Assembly: GCF_900177325.1 (NCBI RefSeq) | Contig: NZ_FXBL01000004.1 | Span: 2,852,001 to 2,916,000, forward strand | Direction: 5' to 3' | DNA length: 64,000 nt | Source: Mesorhizobium australicum | Lineage (GTDB): Bacteria; Pseudomonadota; Alphaproteobacteria; Rhizobiales; Rhizobiaceae | Shown here: positions 34,753-43,089 of the stretch, piece by piece | How positions within the stretch are numbered: position 1 is the first letter of the stretch | Layout of the letters: every line of letters starts with the position of its first letter | The notes under the pieces: generated by a model | Told to the model about the DNA's origin: nothing | What the model saw: only the letters and a program-made list of their open reading frames with translations | The model's database searches: none | Made by a program: the position numbers and the translations under genes

Positions 34753-35463
34753 ATGGCAGCACCGCAACTGAAACCGGAGATCGTCGACGAGAGTGCCATC
34801 GTCGACGCGGCGATCACGTCGCGCAAATCGGTGCGCGCCTTTCTGCCGGACATGGTGGACGAGCGAACGATCCGCGACATCCTCACCGTCGCCTCGCGCG
34901 CGCCCTCCGGCACCAACATGCAGCCGTGGAAGGTCTACGTCGTCACCGGCGAGAGGCTGAAAGCGGTGTCCGAGGCGGTGCTCAACTCCGGCATCCGCGC
35001 CGAGAAGATCGCATGGGACGAATACAAATACTATCCGGACAAGTTCTTCGAGCCGTATTACGCGCGCCGCCGCGCGGTAGGCTTCGCGCTCTATGACGCG
35101 CTCGGCATCCCCAAGCGCGACGTCAACCAGATGCGGGCGCAGCACGACCGCAACTTCGTCTTCTTCGACGCGCCGATGGGGCTGATCTTCACCATCGACC
35201 GGCGGCTGAACCAGGGCTCGTGGATCGACCACGGCATGTTCCTGCAGTCGATCATGATCGCGGCGCGGGGCAGGGGGCTGCACACCTGCCCGCAGGCGGC
35301 GTTTGCGCCCTATCACAAGCAGATCCGGCCGGTGCTTGGCATTCCGGACGAGGAGATCCTCACCTGCGGCATGGCGATCGGCTACGAGGACACCTCGAAG
35401 CCGGAGAACAATTTCAGCACCGAACGCGCCTTGCTGGACGAGTTCGTCACCTTCGTGAAGTGA
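34753..35463 (+). CDS. Nitroreductase-family FMN oxidoreductase
   Basis: A 236-residue protein of the nitroreductase fold, usually an FMN-binding homodimer using NAD(P)H. Family marks are the N-terminal R-K-S-V-R-A-F (phosphate contact), R-A-P-S-G-T-N-M-Q-P-W-K-V (FMN contact), and the C-terminal G-M-A-I-G-Y-E-D. The frame opens at 34417, but the domain begins at the ATG 34753, weakly preceded by GAAGGGC. It is divergent from the XRE gene. The substrate could be a nitroaromatic compound, a quinone or a flavin. The native role is unknown. Its 3' end meets the AraC gene head-on, with a small hairpin (GGAAGCC/GGCTTCC, 35469-35485) between. Confidence 0.86.
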   Translation: MAAPQLKPEIVDESAIVDAAITSRKSVRAFLPDMVDERTIRDILTVASRAPSGTNMQPWKVYVVTGERLKAVSEAVLNSGIRAEKIAWDEYKYYPDKFFEPYYARRRAVGFALYDALGIPKRDVNQMRAQHDRNFVFFDAPMGLIFTIDRRLNQGSWIDHGMFLQSIMIAARGRGLHTCPQAAFAPYHKQIRPVLGIPDEEILTCGMAIGYEDTSKPENNFSTERALLDEFVTFVK

Positions 35464-35475
35464 GGACCGGAAGCC

Positions 35476-36372
35476 TCAGGCTTCCTCGAGAGGTCCCGGG
35501 CTGCGGCGCAGGCGCTCGATGTCGCGGCGCGGCGGGGCGCCGAATAGGCGGCTGTATTCGCGGCTGAACTGCGATGGGCTGTCATAGCCGACGCGGTGGC
35601 CGGCGGTCGCCGCATCGAGCCGATCCCCGAGGATCAGCCGCCGCGCCTCCTGCAACCGCAACTGCTTCTGGTAGTTCAGCGGGCTGACGCCGGTGACCTC
35701 CTTGAAATGGAAATGCAGCGAGGACAGGCTCATGCGCGCCTCCTGGGCCAGTGTCTCGGCGCTGAACGGGTCGGCGTAGTTGCTCCTCAACCAGGCGATG
35801 GCGCGGTTGATCTGGCGCATCCGGCTGTCGCCGATGGCGATCTGCCGCAATTTTGCCGACTGCGGCCCGCGCAGCAGGCGATACAGGATTTCGCGCTCCG
35901 CTAGCGGCGCGAGCATCGTAATGTCGTCCGGAGAAGCGAGCAGCGAAACCAGCCGCATGAAGGCGCCGGCCAGCTCCGGCGTGGTGCGGGCGAGCGCGAT
36001 GCCGCATTCGCAGCGCCGCTCCTCGGTCTCGGGCAGGCGCATATCGAGGATAAGCTCCGTCAGCATCGCCGGATCGATGTCGAGCCGGACGCAGAGATAG
36101 GGCTCGTCTTCCGAGGCGCTGACCACTTGGCCGACGATGGGAACGTCGACCGAGACGGTGAGATAGTTGTCCGCATCGTAGACGAAAACCTGGTCGCCCA
36201 TCATCACCCGCTTGCGCCCCTGCGCGATGACGCAGACCGACGGCTGGTGCACGCCATGCAGCGGCTCCGTCGGGGCGGACTTCCTGACAAGCGTGAGACG
36301 CGGGATGGCCGTCTGATGGATGCCATCCGTTGTGGCAAATCGGGCAATCTCGGAGGCAAGGGAATTTGACAC
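35476..36372 (-). CDS. AraC-family regulator with AraC_N (PF06719-type) domain
   Basis: A 298-residue regulator from GTG at 36372 (AAGGCGG upstream). An ATG at 36402 and a longer frame to 36498 are alternatives. The N-terminal half matches the AraC type I sensing domain (T-A-I-P-R-L-T-L-V-R-K-S and P-S-V-C-V-I-A-Q-G-R-K). The C-terminal 100 residues hold two helix-turn-helices, with L-A-Q-E-A-R-M-S-L-S-S-L-H-F-H-F-K and G-Y-D-S-P-S-Q-F-S-R-E-Y. This subgroup often controls oxidoreductases of the neighbouring genes. It lies upstream of and divergent from the small gene pair at 36591-37092, its probable target. Confidence 0.85.
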   Translation of the reverse strand: MSNSLASEIARFATTDGIHQTAIPRLTLVRKSAPTEPLHGVHQPSVCVIAQGRKRVMMGDQVFVYDADNYLTVSVDVPIVGQVVSASEDEPYLCVRLDIDPAMLTELILDMRLPETEERRCECGIALARTTPELAGAFMRLVSLLASPDDITMLAPLAEREILYRLLRGPQSAKLRQIAIGDSRMRQINRAIAWLRSNYADPFSAETLAQEARMSLSSLHFHFKEVTGVSPLNYQKQLRLQEARRLILGDRLDAATAGHRVGYDSPSQFSREYSRLFGAPPRRDIERLRRSPGPLEEA

Positions 36373-36590
36373 GGGTTCGCCGCCTTTCCACGAAACAGGC
36401 ATTTGTGCCCATAGATATAGCATCTGAACTGATATCCAGCTAGCTGCTTCGAACGAGATGGGGAAGGCTTGCCAGTTCAGACTTGGAGGATCGTGCAATC
36501 ATTCGCGACGATCGGTCTACCACTTAGGAGCGCCGCCGATGCATCTTGCACTGGCCTGATCGGGGCAGACGCAAACGGAAGGAGCCTCCC

Positions 36591-36713
36591 ATGCAGCAGA
36601 TTTCCTCAAACGCATTCATCGGACGGTTCGTTGCTCCTTCCTGGGCGGTGGTTCGCGGGGCGCTGTCCAGCCTTCGCCGCAGGCGCGCTCCACGGAGGTC
36701 GATGAATGGATAG
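36591..36713 (+). CDS. Small basic peptide (40 aa) upstream of the Atu4866-domain gene
   Basis: A 41-codon frame with a very good ribosome-binding site (GGAAGGAG, 6 bases before the ATG). The product is strongly basic at its C-terminal half (L-R-R-R-R-A-P-R-R-S). Its stop overlaps the start of the next gene by 8 bases, so it may be a coupling leader peptide for it or a small protein of its own. The arrangement resembles DUF1127-type small Arg-rich proteins, but I cannot confirm the family. Confidence 0.45.
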   Translation: MQQISSNAFIGRFVAPSWAVVRGALSSLRRRRAPRRSMNG

Positions 36714-37092
36714 ATCCGATCTCTTCCGGCTGCTGCCGGGATTAGCCGTCGCGGCTGCGATGTTCGCGGTCGCGGCACTTGCCACTCCAGATACGATCGA
36801 CGTCGACAAAGCCAGTACAGGAAGCATTCTCATGCAGGCGGAGAAAACCACCGAAGCCACCCACTCCTATGCGGGTATGTGGGTCACGGCCAATCGCAAC
36901 ATCCGACACGAGCTTCTGCCGAACGGGCGCTATGTCGAGGCGCGCGGCAGCCGCGAAAAAGCATATCAGGGCCGCTACTGGATCGTCGGCGACCACATCG
37001 AATATGTCGACGACACCGGATTCACCGCCGATGGCGATTTTCGCGACGGCGTCCTGTACCACGCGGGAATGGTGATGACCCGCGAGCGGTAG
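36706..37092 (+). CDS. Atu4866-domain protein, exported or membrane-anchored
   Basis: A 128-residue protein. Residues 8-26 (L-R-L-L-P-G-L-A-V-A-A-A-M-F-A-V-A-A-L) form a signal or anchor helix. The C-terminal half (H-S-Y-A-G-M-W-V-T-A-N-R-N-I-R-H-E-L, then G-R-Y-V-E-A-R-G and G-R-Y-W-I-V-G-D-H-I-E-Y-V-D-D-T-G-F-T-A-D-G) matches the Atu4866 domain, a small beta-barrel first solved from Agrobacterium. The biochemical role is unknown. In related genomes it is often linked to AraC-controlled reductase genes (recollection, not checked). GGAGG nine to eleven bases upstream supports the start. It overlaps the small basic frame before it. Confidence 0.8.
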   Translation: MDRSDLFRLLPGLAVAAAMFAVAALATPDTIDVDKASTGSILMQAEKTTEATHSYAGMWVTANRNIRHELLPNGRYVEARGSREKAYQGRYWIVGDHIEYVDDTGFTADGDFRDGVLYHAGMVMTRER

Positions 37093-37103
37093 ACGGCACG
37101 CCC

Positions 37104-37562
37104 CTAGCGCATCGCTGCCGTCAGGGCATTCAGCCCGGCGCGCAGTTGCGCAGGGTCTTCCAGCAGTGTCTCGACCTCGCGATGGGTCTCGACCCAGATT
37201 GGCAGTGCCTCGGCAAGGCGATCCCGTCCGGCGTCGGTCAAGGCGAGCAGGCGGCCGCGGCGATCGTCCGGGTCGGCCTGCGTGGTGACCAGCCCGCGCT
37301 TCTCCAGCGTCTTCAGCGCCGATGTCAGCGTCGTGCGGTCCATGCCGAGCAGGGTGGCCACCTCGCGCATGCGCACCGGTCCCGGCCGGTTCATCGACAT
37401 CAGCATCGAGAACTGACCGTTGGTGAGACTGGCCGGCCGCAGCGCCTCGTCGAAGCGTCGCGCGAGAACCCGAGCCGCGCGCTGTGCGTGCAGGCACAGG
37501 CATGTGTCGCGCACGTGCAGTGTCATGAAGATGTCAGGAGGGGCTGGGCTTGCAGTCGACAT
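37104..37562 (-). CDS. MarR-family transcriptional regulator
   Basis: A 152-residue winged-helix regulator. The core is T-N-G-Q-F-S-M-L-M-S-M ... M-R-E-V-A-T-L-L-G-M-D-R-T-T-L-T-S-A-L-K-T-L-E-K-R-G-L-V, followed by the wing D-P-D-D-R-R-G-R-L-L-A-L-T-D-A-G. Two Cys (about 20 and 22, T-C-L-C) near the N-terminus might sense oxidants, as in OhrR-type members (inference). It is divergent from the beta-propeller gene at 37652. A near-perfect palindrome at 37569-37590 immediately before its start is the likely operator. Confidence 0.88.
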   Translation of the reverse strand: MSTASPAPPDIFMTLHVRDTCLCLHAQRAARVLARRFDEALRPASLTNGQFSMLMSMNRPGPVRMREVATLLGMDRTTLTSALKTLEKRGLVTTQADPDDRRGRLLALTDAGRDRLAEALPIWVETHREVETLLEDPAQLRAGLNALTAAMR

Positions 37563-37568
37563 GACCCA

Positions 37569-37590
37569 ATTACGTTGATACCAACATAAT
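37569..37590. promoter_or_regulatory. 22-bp palindrome, likely MarR operator
   Basis: The arms ATTAcGTTG and CAACaTAAT flank a 4-base centre (ATAC) and differ only at one position. It starts 7 bases upstream of the MarR ATG and lies between two divergent genes, as expected for an autoregulatory MarR site that also controls the operon at 37652. Confidence 0.65.
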
Positions 37591-37651
37591 TGTCCAGCGC
37601 CTTCGAATAAGGCAGAATGTCCGGGCGCTGTGGATCTGGAGGAGATCGGTC

Positions 37652-38728
37652 ATGTCGCGCGTGCTCGTTCTGGTCGGTACCAAGAAAGGCGCCTTCATCG
37701 CCGAGAGCGACGAAGAGCGCAGGCAGTGGAGCCTGCGCGGACCCTACTGCAACCACTGGCCGATCCATCATTTTATCGCCGATCCTGCAACGGGCGCGCT
37801 GCATGGCGCGGGCGGCAATGCGTGGTTCGGTCCGGCGGTCTGGACCACGCGCGACCTCGGCGAGACCTGGACGCATTCGAGCCAGGGGCTGGCCTACGAG
37901 GCCGGCAAGGACCCGGTCGCCGCTGTCTGGAGCATCGCGCCGCGCGAGGGCGAACTGTTCGCCGGCGTCGAGCCGGCCGGACTGTTCCGCAGTGCGGATG
38001 GCGGCGAGACATTCGAACATATCGAAGGGCTGCAGGAGCATCCGACACGGCCGGAATGGAACCCTGGCGGGGCAGGGCTGATCCTGCATTCGATCGTGCT
38101 CGACCAGGATCACCCGGAGCGGATCTGGATCGGCATCTCATCGGCCGGCGTGTTCTACACCGAGGACGGCGGCAGAACCTGGGAACCGCGCAACAAGGGC
38201 ACGCGGGCTGATTTCTTTCCCGAGGGACAGAACTATCCCGAATTCGGCCAGTGTGTGCACAATCTCGTCAAGGCGCCGGGCGGCGGCGACCGGCTCTACC
38301 AGCAGAACCATTGCGGCATGTATCGCTCGGAGGATGGCGGCATCGTCTGGGAGAGCATCGAGGACGGCCTGCCGTCGAGCTTCGGCTTCCCGGCCGGCGC
38401 GCATCCGCGCGATCCCGACACATTGTTCCTGATCCCGCTCAACGGGGCGGAGGAGGGGCGCTATGTGCCCGACGCGAAGGCGGCTGTGTGGCGCACGCGA
38501 GACGGCGGGCGGACGTGGCAGGACCTGCGCGAGGGCCTGCCGCAGGAGAACGCCTATTTCGGCGTGCTGCGCCAGGCGATGGCGACCGACCGGCTGGAGC
38601 CGGCGGGCGTCTATTTCGGAACCGGTTCGGGAACCTTGTACGCCAGCGCCGACGAGGGCGAGAGCTGGACGGCAATCGCCGACCACCTGCCGACCATCTC
38701 GTCCGTCGAGACCTATGTGATCGACTGA
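37652..38728 (+). CDS. WD40/YVTN/BNR-like beta-propeller protein
   Basis: A 358-residue protein with repeated Asp-box (BNR) elements of the form S-x-D-x-G-x-T-W: T-T-R-D-L-G-E-T-W, S-A-D-G-G-E-T-F, T-E-D-G-G-R-T-W, S-E-D-G-G-I-V-W, T-R-D-G-G-R-T-W and S-A-D-E-G-E-S-W. That gives about six blades, as in sialidase or VPS10-type propellers. No signal peptide or sialidase active-site residues are evident, so the fold is clear but the activity is not. Its stop overlaps the ATG of a MoaD-like gene (TGATG), so the two are coupled. A MarR gene is divergent. Confidence 0.82.
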   Translation: MSRVLVLVGTKKGAFIAESDEERRQWSLRGPYCNHWPIHHFIADPATGALHGAGGNAWFGPAVWTTRDLGETWTHSSQGLAYEAGKDPVAAVWSIAPREGELFAGVEPAGLFRSADGGETFEHIEGLQEHPTRPEWNPGGAGLILHSIVLDQDHPERIWIGISSAGVFYTEDGGRTWEPRNKGTRADFFPEGQNYPEFGQCVHNLVKAPGGGDRLYQQNHCGMYRSEDGGIVWESIEDGLPSSFGFPAGAHPRDPDTLFLIPLNGAEEGRYVPDAKAAVWRTRDGGRTWQDLREGLPQENAYFGVLRQAMATDRLEPAGVYFGTGSGTLYASADEGESWTAIADHLPTISSVETYVID

Positions 38729-39015
38729 TGGGCGAAGGCTCTGCCGGCAATCCGGTCACGGTGCGCCTTCAAGGCGTGATGGTCGACCTCTTCCCCGGCT
38801 CGACACGGCGCGTCGAGATGTCGGCGCGGACGGTGGACGAGATGATCGACGAGCTCGACCGCCGCTGGCCCGGCATGGCCGACCGCATCCGTGACACACG
38901 GCCGGCGATCCGCAAACACATGAACGTGTTCGTGGACGGCGAGCGGGCAAAGCTGGACACGAAACTGCCGCCGGGAACGGAGGTCTTCGTGTTCACGGCG
39001 ATCAGCGGGGGGTGA
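38728..39015 (+). CDS. MoaD/ThiS-family ubiquitin-like protein with C-terminal Gly-Gly
   Basis: A 95-residue beta-grasp protein. The C-terminus, F-V-F-T-A-I-S-G-G, carries the diglycine that MoaD, ThiS and their relatives use to be adenylated and turned into a thiocarboxylate. The middle (M-N-V-F-V-D-G-E-R-A ... L-P-P-G-T-E-V) fits the fold. No molybdopterin synthase or thiazole synthase partner is near. Instead it is fused translationally (TGATG) to the beta-propeller gene, which suggests a special sulphur-carrier or protein-tag role together with it (inference). The frame is open upstream, but the ATG at 38728 gives the normal length. Confidence 0.82.
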   Translation: MGEGSAGNPVTVRLQGVMVDLFPGSTRRVEMSARTVDEMIDELDRRWPGMADRIRDTRPAIRKHMNVFVDGERAKLDTKLPPGTEVFVFTAISGG

Positions 39016-39061
39016 GACGCGTCGCGATGCGGCGCGCCTCGTTAGCTCCGAGCAGGTGTTC

Positions 39062-39430
39062 TCAGGGCTTCGCGAGTTCCCAGTTCCCGGCGACCCCGTC
39101 ACCGGTGATGTCGCCCTTCTTCTCGTCCTTCACCCAATAATAGAGCGGCATGCCATCCTTCGCCCACTGCTTGGTTCCGTCGGTGCGATCGATGATGCTG
39201 TAGGCGCCGTCAGCCTTGTCCTCGGCGGTTGCGGCAAGGGGCGGCCAGTTGGCGGCGCATTTGTCGTAGCAGTTGGACTTGCCCTTCTCGTCCTTCTTGA
39301 ACGTGTAGAGCGTCATCCCGTTCTCGCCGGCCAGGACGTCGCCCTTCGCGGTGCTGACCGTCTGTACCGGCGCAGCAAAAGCCGTACCCGCCGCGAGTGC
39401 CATCGCGGCAGCCAAAATAACCGTTCTCAT
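39062..39430 (-). CDS. Exported PF03640 (COG4315) repeat protein
   Basis: A 122-residue protein with a signal peptide (M-R-T-V-I-L-A-A-A-M-A-L-A-A-G-T-A-F-A, cleavage after about 19) from ATG at 39430 behind AAGGAG. The mature part has two of the short repeats called 'secreted repeat of unknown function': G-M-T-L-Y-T-F-K-K-D-E-K-G-K ... C-Y-D-K-C-A-A-N-W-P-P and G-M-P-L-Y-Y-W-V-K-D-E-K-K-G-D. The conserved Cys pair (C-Y-D-K-C) is present. The role is unknown. Members are periplasmic and sometimes linked to respiratory or redox functions. Confidence 0.82.
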   Translation of the reverse strand: MRTVILAAAMALAAGTAFAAPVQTVSTAKGDVLAGENGMTLYTFKKDEKGKSNCYDKCAANWPPLAATAEDKADGAYSIIDRTDGTKQWAKDGMPLYYWVKDEKKGDITGDGVAGNWELAKP

Positions 39431-39596
39431 CGTTGTGCTCCTTGAACGTGGCACGCGCCAAGTGCGCGCTTCACAAGGAAACAAACGCCGCAAGAACGAG
39501 TCTATTCCGGCTCAGTTGAACAAATCGCAATCGTTGGCGAGTCCAGCGAACCTGCGGTTCGCGTACCCGGGTCCCGACCTTAGCCGCGGCTCGCAG

Positions 39597-40184
39597 TCAC
39601 CGCACCTCGTACCCGACCTCCTCCGCCGCATGGCCCAGCGTCGTCCAGAACGACCGTGCGAAGGAGCGGAAGACGTAGAGGTCGAAGCTGTCGGCGCCGG
39701 TGCGCTGGATCTGGGTGAAGACGTCGTGATGCGTGGTCGAGCGGCCGGCGTGGAGCGGGAAGGCGGGGAGCGCGAAGTCGATCGGGTAGAGTTTCGCCAG
39801 CACCCATTCGGCCTTCGGGCCGGCGACGCGCAGAGCGGTGCGGCCGTGCGAGAGGCCGGTGACCGTGCCGAACGTGACCGGGATGGCCTTCAGCAGCTCT
39901 GCCTCGATGCCTTCGATCTGCGTCACGACCAGGAACTTGCCAGGAGCAAAGCCGAAGGCGGCCTTGTGCTCGGTGGCGATGCCACCCCCGGCGCCGTCCG
40001 GCAGCTTCAGGCCAGTGACGGAGCGGATGGCGTCGATCACCGACTTTTCCTCGCCCGGCCAGGCGGCAACCTGCACGATCGAGCCGGGCTTCGTTTCGGA
40101 AAGCGTCACGCCCGGCGCGGCCGCCACGACGTTGTGCCGGCCGGGCTTCCAGGCGGACCCGAGAGGGGAAAGCTGCTCAACCAT
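39597..40184 (-). CDS. soxG: Sarcosine oxidase gamma subunit
   Basis: A 195-residue subunit of heterotetrameric sarcosine oxidase, related to the GcvT fold. Recognised by V-T-G-L-S-H-G-R-T-A-L-R-V-A-G-P-K-A-E-W-V-L-A-K and the C-terminal F-D-L-Y-V-F-R-S-F-A-R-S-F-W. The gamma chain stabilises the complex and lines the cavity between alpha and beta. Its start overlaps the soxA stop by 8 bases. Last gene of soxB-soxD-soxA-soxG. Nothing recognisable lies in the 166 bases to the next gene. Confidence 0.9.
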   Translation of the reverse strand: MVEQLSPLGSAWKPGRHNVVAAAPGVTLSETKPGSIVQVAAWPGEEKSVIDAIRSVTGLKLPDGAGGGIATEHKAAFGFAPGKFLVVTQIEGIEAELLKAIPVTFGTVTGLSHGRTALRVAGPKAEWVLAKLYPIDFALPAFPLHAGRSTTHHDVFTQIQRTGADSFDLYVFRSFARSFWTTLGHAAEEVGYEVR

Positions 40185-43089
40185 GCATGCGTTTCCCTTC
40201 CGGATCGAACATGTGATGGCTCACGATCTCGACCGGGCCGAAGCGGTTGCGGAGCGGATCGGAGACATAGGCGCGGGTGCCGTGGCGGGACTTGCCGCCT
40301 TTCACCAGCGCCAGGCCGATATATTTGCCGAGCGAGGGCGAGAAGCAGACGGCCGTGATATGGCCGATCGAGTCGCGCAGGACGGTGGGATCGTTGTACT
40401 CGACCAGATGCGCGCCGCCGGCGAGCGGCCGGCCGTCGAGCGAGACGAGGCCGACGAGACGGATGCGGTTTTCGTCCAAAAGGCCTTCGCGGTCCATCAT
40501 CGCGGAGCCGATGAACGGCTTCTTCTTCGACAGCATCCAGTCGAGATAGAGGTCGCGCGCGGTGGTACGGCCGTCGATCTCTGCGCCGGTGACATGGCCC
40601 TTCTCGATGCGCATGGCGCCGAGCGCTTCCAGCCCGTAGGGCACCATGCCGAACGGCTTTCCGGCCTCGATCAGCGCCTCCCATACCTCCCGGCCGTGAC
40701 CGGCGCCGGAATAGACCTCGTAGGCCAGTTCGCCGGAGAAGGAGAGGCGGCAGATCATGACCGGGATACCCGCGACCTCGCCGCGGACGATGCCCATGAA
40801 GGGCAGGGTTTCGTTGTCGACTTCGGTGCCGGTGACGACGGAAGCGAGAATGTCGCGGGCGCGTGGGCCGGCGATCGAGGCGCCCGCCCATTCATCGGTC
40901 ACGGAGGTCAGCGTCACCTTCAGGTCTGGCCAGTAGACGTCGAGGAAATATTCGAGGTTCTGCATGACCTTGCCGGCGTTGGCGGTCGTCGTGGTCATGA
41001 GAAAATCGTGTTCGGAGAGCCGCCAGGTCGTGCCATCGTCATAGGCGATACCGTCCTCGCGCAGCATCAGGCCGTAGCGGGCCTTGTTCACCGGCAGGGT
41101 GGAGAACAGGTTGGTGTAGACGCGGTCAAGGAATTCGGTGGCGTCGGGTCCCTGCACCATGATCTTGCCCAGCGTCGACACGTCGACGATGCCGGCGGCG
41201 GAGCGCGTGGCTTTGGTCTCGCGAATGTAAGCCTGCTCGACCGTTTCGCCGGGTGCGCCATAGACCGCGGGGCGGTGCCAGAGGCCGGCTGGATACATTT
41301 TCGCATCGTGCTCGACATGCCAGTCATGCATGGGCGTCAGCCGGTCGGGCTTCAAGTCGCCGATGCGCTCCGCGCCGATCGCGCCGATGGAAACCGGCGA
41401 GAACGGGGCGCGGAAGCGTGTCGTGCCCACCTCCGGGATCGGCTTGCCGCTGGCTTCGGCCATGATGGCGAGGCCGGGCACGTTGGAGGTCTTTCCCTGG
41501 TCGGTTGCCATGCCGAGCGTGGTGTAGCGCTTCAGGTGCTCGACGGCGACGAAGCCCTCGCGGTGGGCCAGCCTTACGTCGTCGGCGGTAACGTCGTGCT
41601 GGAGGTCGACGAAGGCCTTGCCGCTCGCCCGGATCTCGAAGACGGGAGCAGGTGCTATGTCGAGGCCGAAGCCGCCCGAGAAGTCGCCGGCCGCAGTGCC
41701 GACGGCGGTCCAGTCCTGAGCCGGCTTCGGCGGCAGGAAGGCCTGCAGCGCCGCGTCCCATTCGGCCTTGCCGGCGCCGGCCTGGCTGGCGAGATGGATC
41801 GCCGGCGACCAGCCGCCGGAGACCGCTAGAAGATCGGCGGAGATCACGCGCGGATCGCCGGAGAGCGTGCCGCTTGCCGCATCGAAGCGCTGGACCTTGA
41901 AGCCCGAAAGCGTCTTGCCACCTTCGGTGCCCACAACAGCGTGACCGATGAGCAGTTCGCCGCCGCACTCCGCGGCGAGACGGCGCGCCTCGTCCGAGAT
42001 CGCCGCGCGCACGTCGACGATCGCGACGATCGCTGCACCCGCCTCGCGCAGCAGCGCGGCGTTGGCATAGGCGCTGTCATTGTTGGCGAAGACCGCAATC
42101 CGCTCACCGGGCAGCACGCCGAAATCGGCGGCGAAGCGCGCGGCGGCGGAGGCGAGCATGACACCCGGCCGGTCGTTGCCGGGAAACACGATCGGCCGTT
42201 CGAAGGCGCCGGTCGCGAGCACGACCGTCTTCGCGCGGATCACCCAATGGCGCTGGCGCGGTTCGCCCGTCGCCGTATCGCGCTTGTGGTCGGTGACGCG
42301 TTCGGTCGCCGCGATCGTGTTGCCGTCGTAATAGCCCCAGGCGGTGGTGCGCGGCAGGAGCCTGACGTTCGGCAGTTCGCTGAGGCCCGATATGGTCTCC
42401 TCGACCCATCCGGCGGCCTCCGTGCCTTCGATCCGGCGGCCCGACCAGCGTGCCGAGCCGCCCAGCAGCGCATCCGTCTCGATCAGGATCACGCGGCCGC
42501 CATCGCCCGCAGCGTCGCGCGCGGCCTTCAGGCCCGCAGGCCCCGAGCCGACGACGAGCACGTCGCAGAAGGCGTTCATGCGCTCGTAGCGGGCTGTATC
42601 CTTCGCTGTCCCGGCGCGACCGAGGCCCGCGGCGCGGCGGATGAAGTGCTCGCAGAACATCCAGAAGCGGGTGCCCTTGAGCGGGCCGATCACCGGACCC
42701 ATGAAGGTCTTGTAATAGAAGCCCGCGCCCAGCAGCCTGCCGCCAAGCTGGTTGATCGCGCCGATGTCGAAGGAGAGCGACGGGAAGCGGTTCTGTGAGA
42801 CGGCTTCGAGGCCGTCGTAAATCTCGACCTGTGTTGCCGGCAGGTTCGGCTCGCGGACGTCGCCGCGGATCAGTGTCACCAGCGCATTGGGCTCGTCGAC
42901 GCCGGCGGTGAGCAGGCCGCGCGGACGGTGATATTTGAACGAGCGGCCGAAGACGGTCACGCCATCGGCCATCAACGCCGAGGCGAGCGTGTCGCCGGGA
43001 TGCCCGGTGTGGATGCGGCCGTCGAAGGAGAAGCGGATCGAGCGCGAACGATCGATGCGGCCAGACGCATTGGCGCGGCGCGGGCTCAT
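40177..43089 (-). CDS. soxA: Sarcosine oxidase alpha subunit
   Basis: A 970-residue subunit. It has an N-terminal ferredoxin-like domain without cysteines (about 15-105, G-H-P-G-D-T-L-A-S-A-L), an NAD-binding Rossmann domain (V-V-G-S-G-P-A-G-L-K-A-A-R-D near 177-190) and a second dinucleotide section. From about 600 there is a GcvT-type tetrahydrofolate domain (I-V-D-V-S-T-L-G-K-I-M-V-Q-G-P-D ... F-S-G-E-L-A-Y-E-V). Together with beta it oxidises sarcosine to glycine, and the GcvT cavity turns the released formaldehyde into 5,10-methylene-THF. Coupled by overlap to soxD before (43086-43089) and soxG after. Full length for the family. Confidence 0.95.
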   Translation of the reverse strand: MSPRRANASGRIDRSRSIRFSFDGRIHTGHPGDTLASALMADGVTVFGRSFKYHRPRGLLTAGVDEPNALVTLIRGDVREPNLPATQVEIYDGLEAVSQNRFPSLSFDIGAINQLGGRLLGAGFYYKTFMGPVIGPLKGTRFWMFCEHFIRRAAGLGRAGTAKDTARYERMNAFCDVLVVGSGPAGLKAARDAAGDGGRVILIETDALLGGSARWSGRRIEGTEAAGWVEETISGLSELPNVRLLPRTTAWGYYDGNTIAATERVTDHKRDTATGEPRQRHWVIRAKTVVLATGAFERPIVFPGNDRPGVMLASAAARFAADFGVLPGERIAVFANNDSAYANAALLREAGAAIVAIVDVRAAISDEARRLAAECGGELLIGHAVVGTEGGKTLSGFKVQRFDAASGTLSGDPRVISADLLAVSGGWSPAIHLASQAGAGKAEWDAALQAFLPPKPAQDWTAVGTAAGDFSGGFGLDIAPAPVFEIRASGKAFVDLQHDVTADDVRLAHREGFVAVEHLKRYTTLGMATDQGKTSNVPGLAIMAEASGKPIPEVGTTRFRAPFSPVSIGAIGAERIGDLKPDRLTPMHDWHVEHDAKMYPAGLWHRPAVYGAPGETVEQAYIRETKATRSAAGIVDVSTLGKIMVQGPDATEFLDRVYTNLFSTLPVNKARYGLMLREDGIAYDDGTTWRLSEHDFLMTTTTANAGKVMQNLEYFLDVYWPDLKVTLTSVTDEWAGASIAGPRARDILASVVTGTEVDNETLPFMGIVRGEVAGIPVMICRLSFSGELAYEVYSGAGHGREVWEALIEAGKPFGMVPYGLEALGAMRIEKGHVTGAEIDGRTTARDLYLDWMLSKKKPFIGSAMMDREGLLDENRIRLVGLVSLDGRPLAGGAHLVEYNDPTVLRDSIGHITAVCFSPSLGKYIGLALVKGGKSRHGTRAYVSDPLRNRFGPVEIVSHHMFDPEGKRMHG

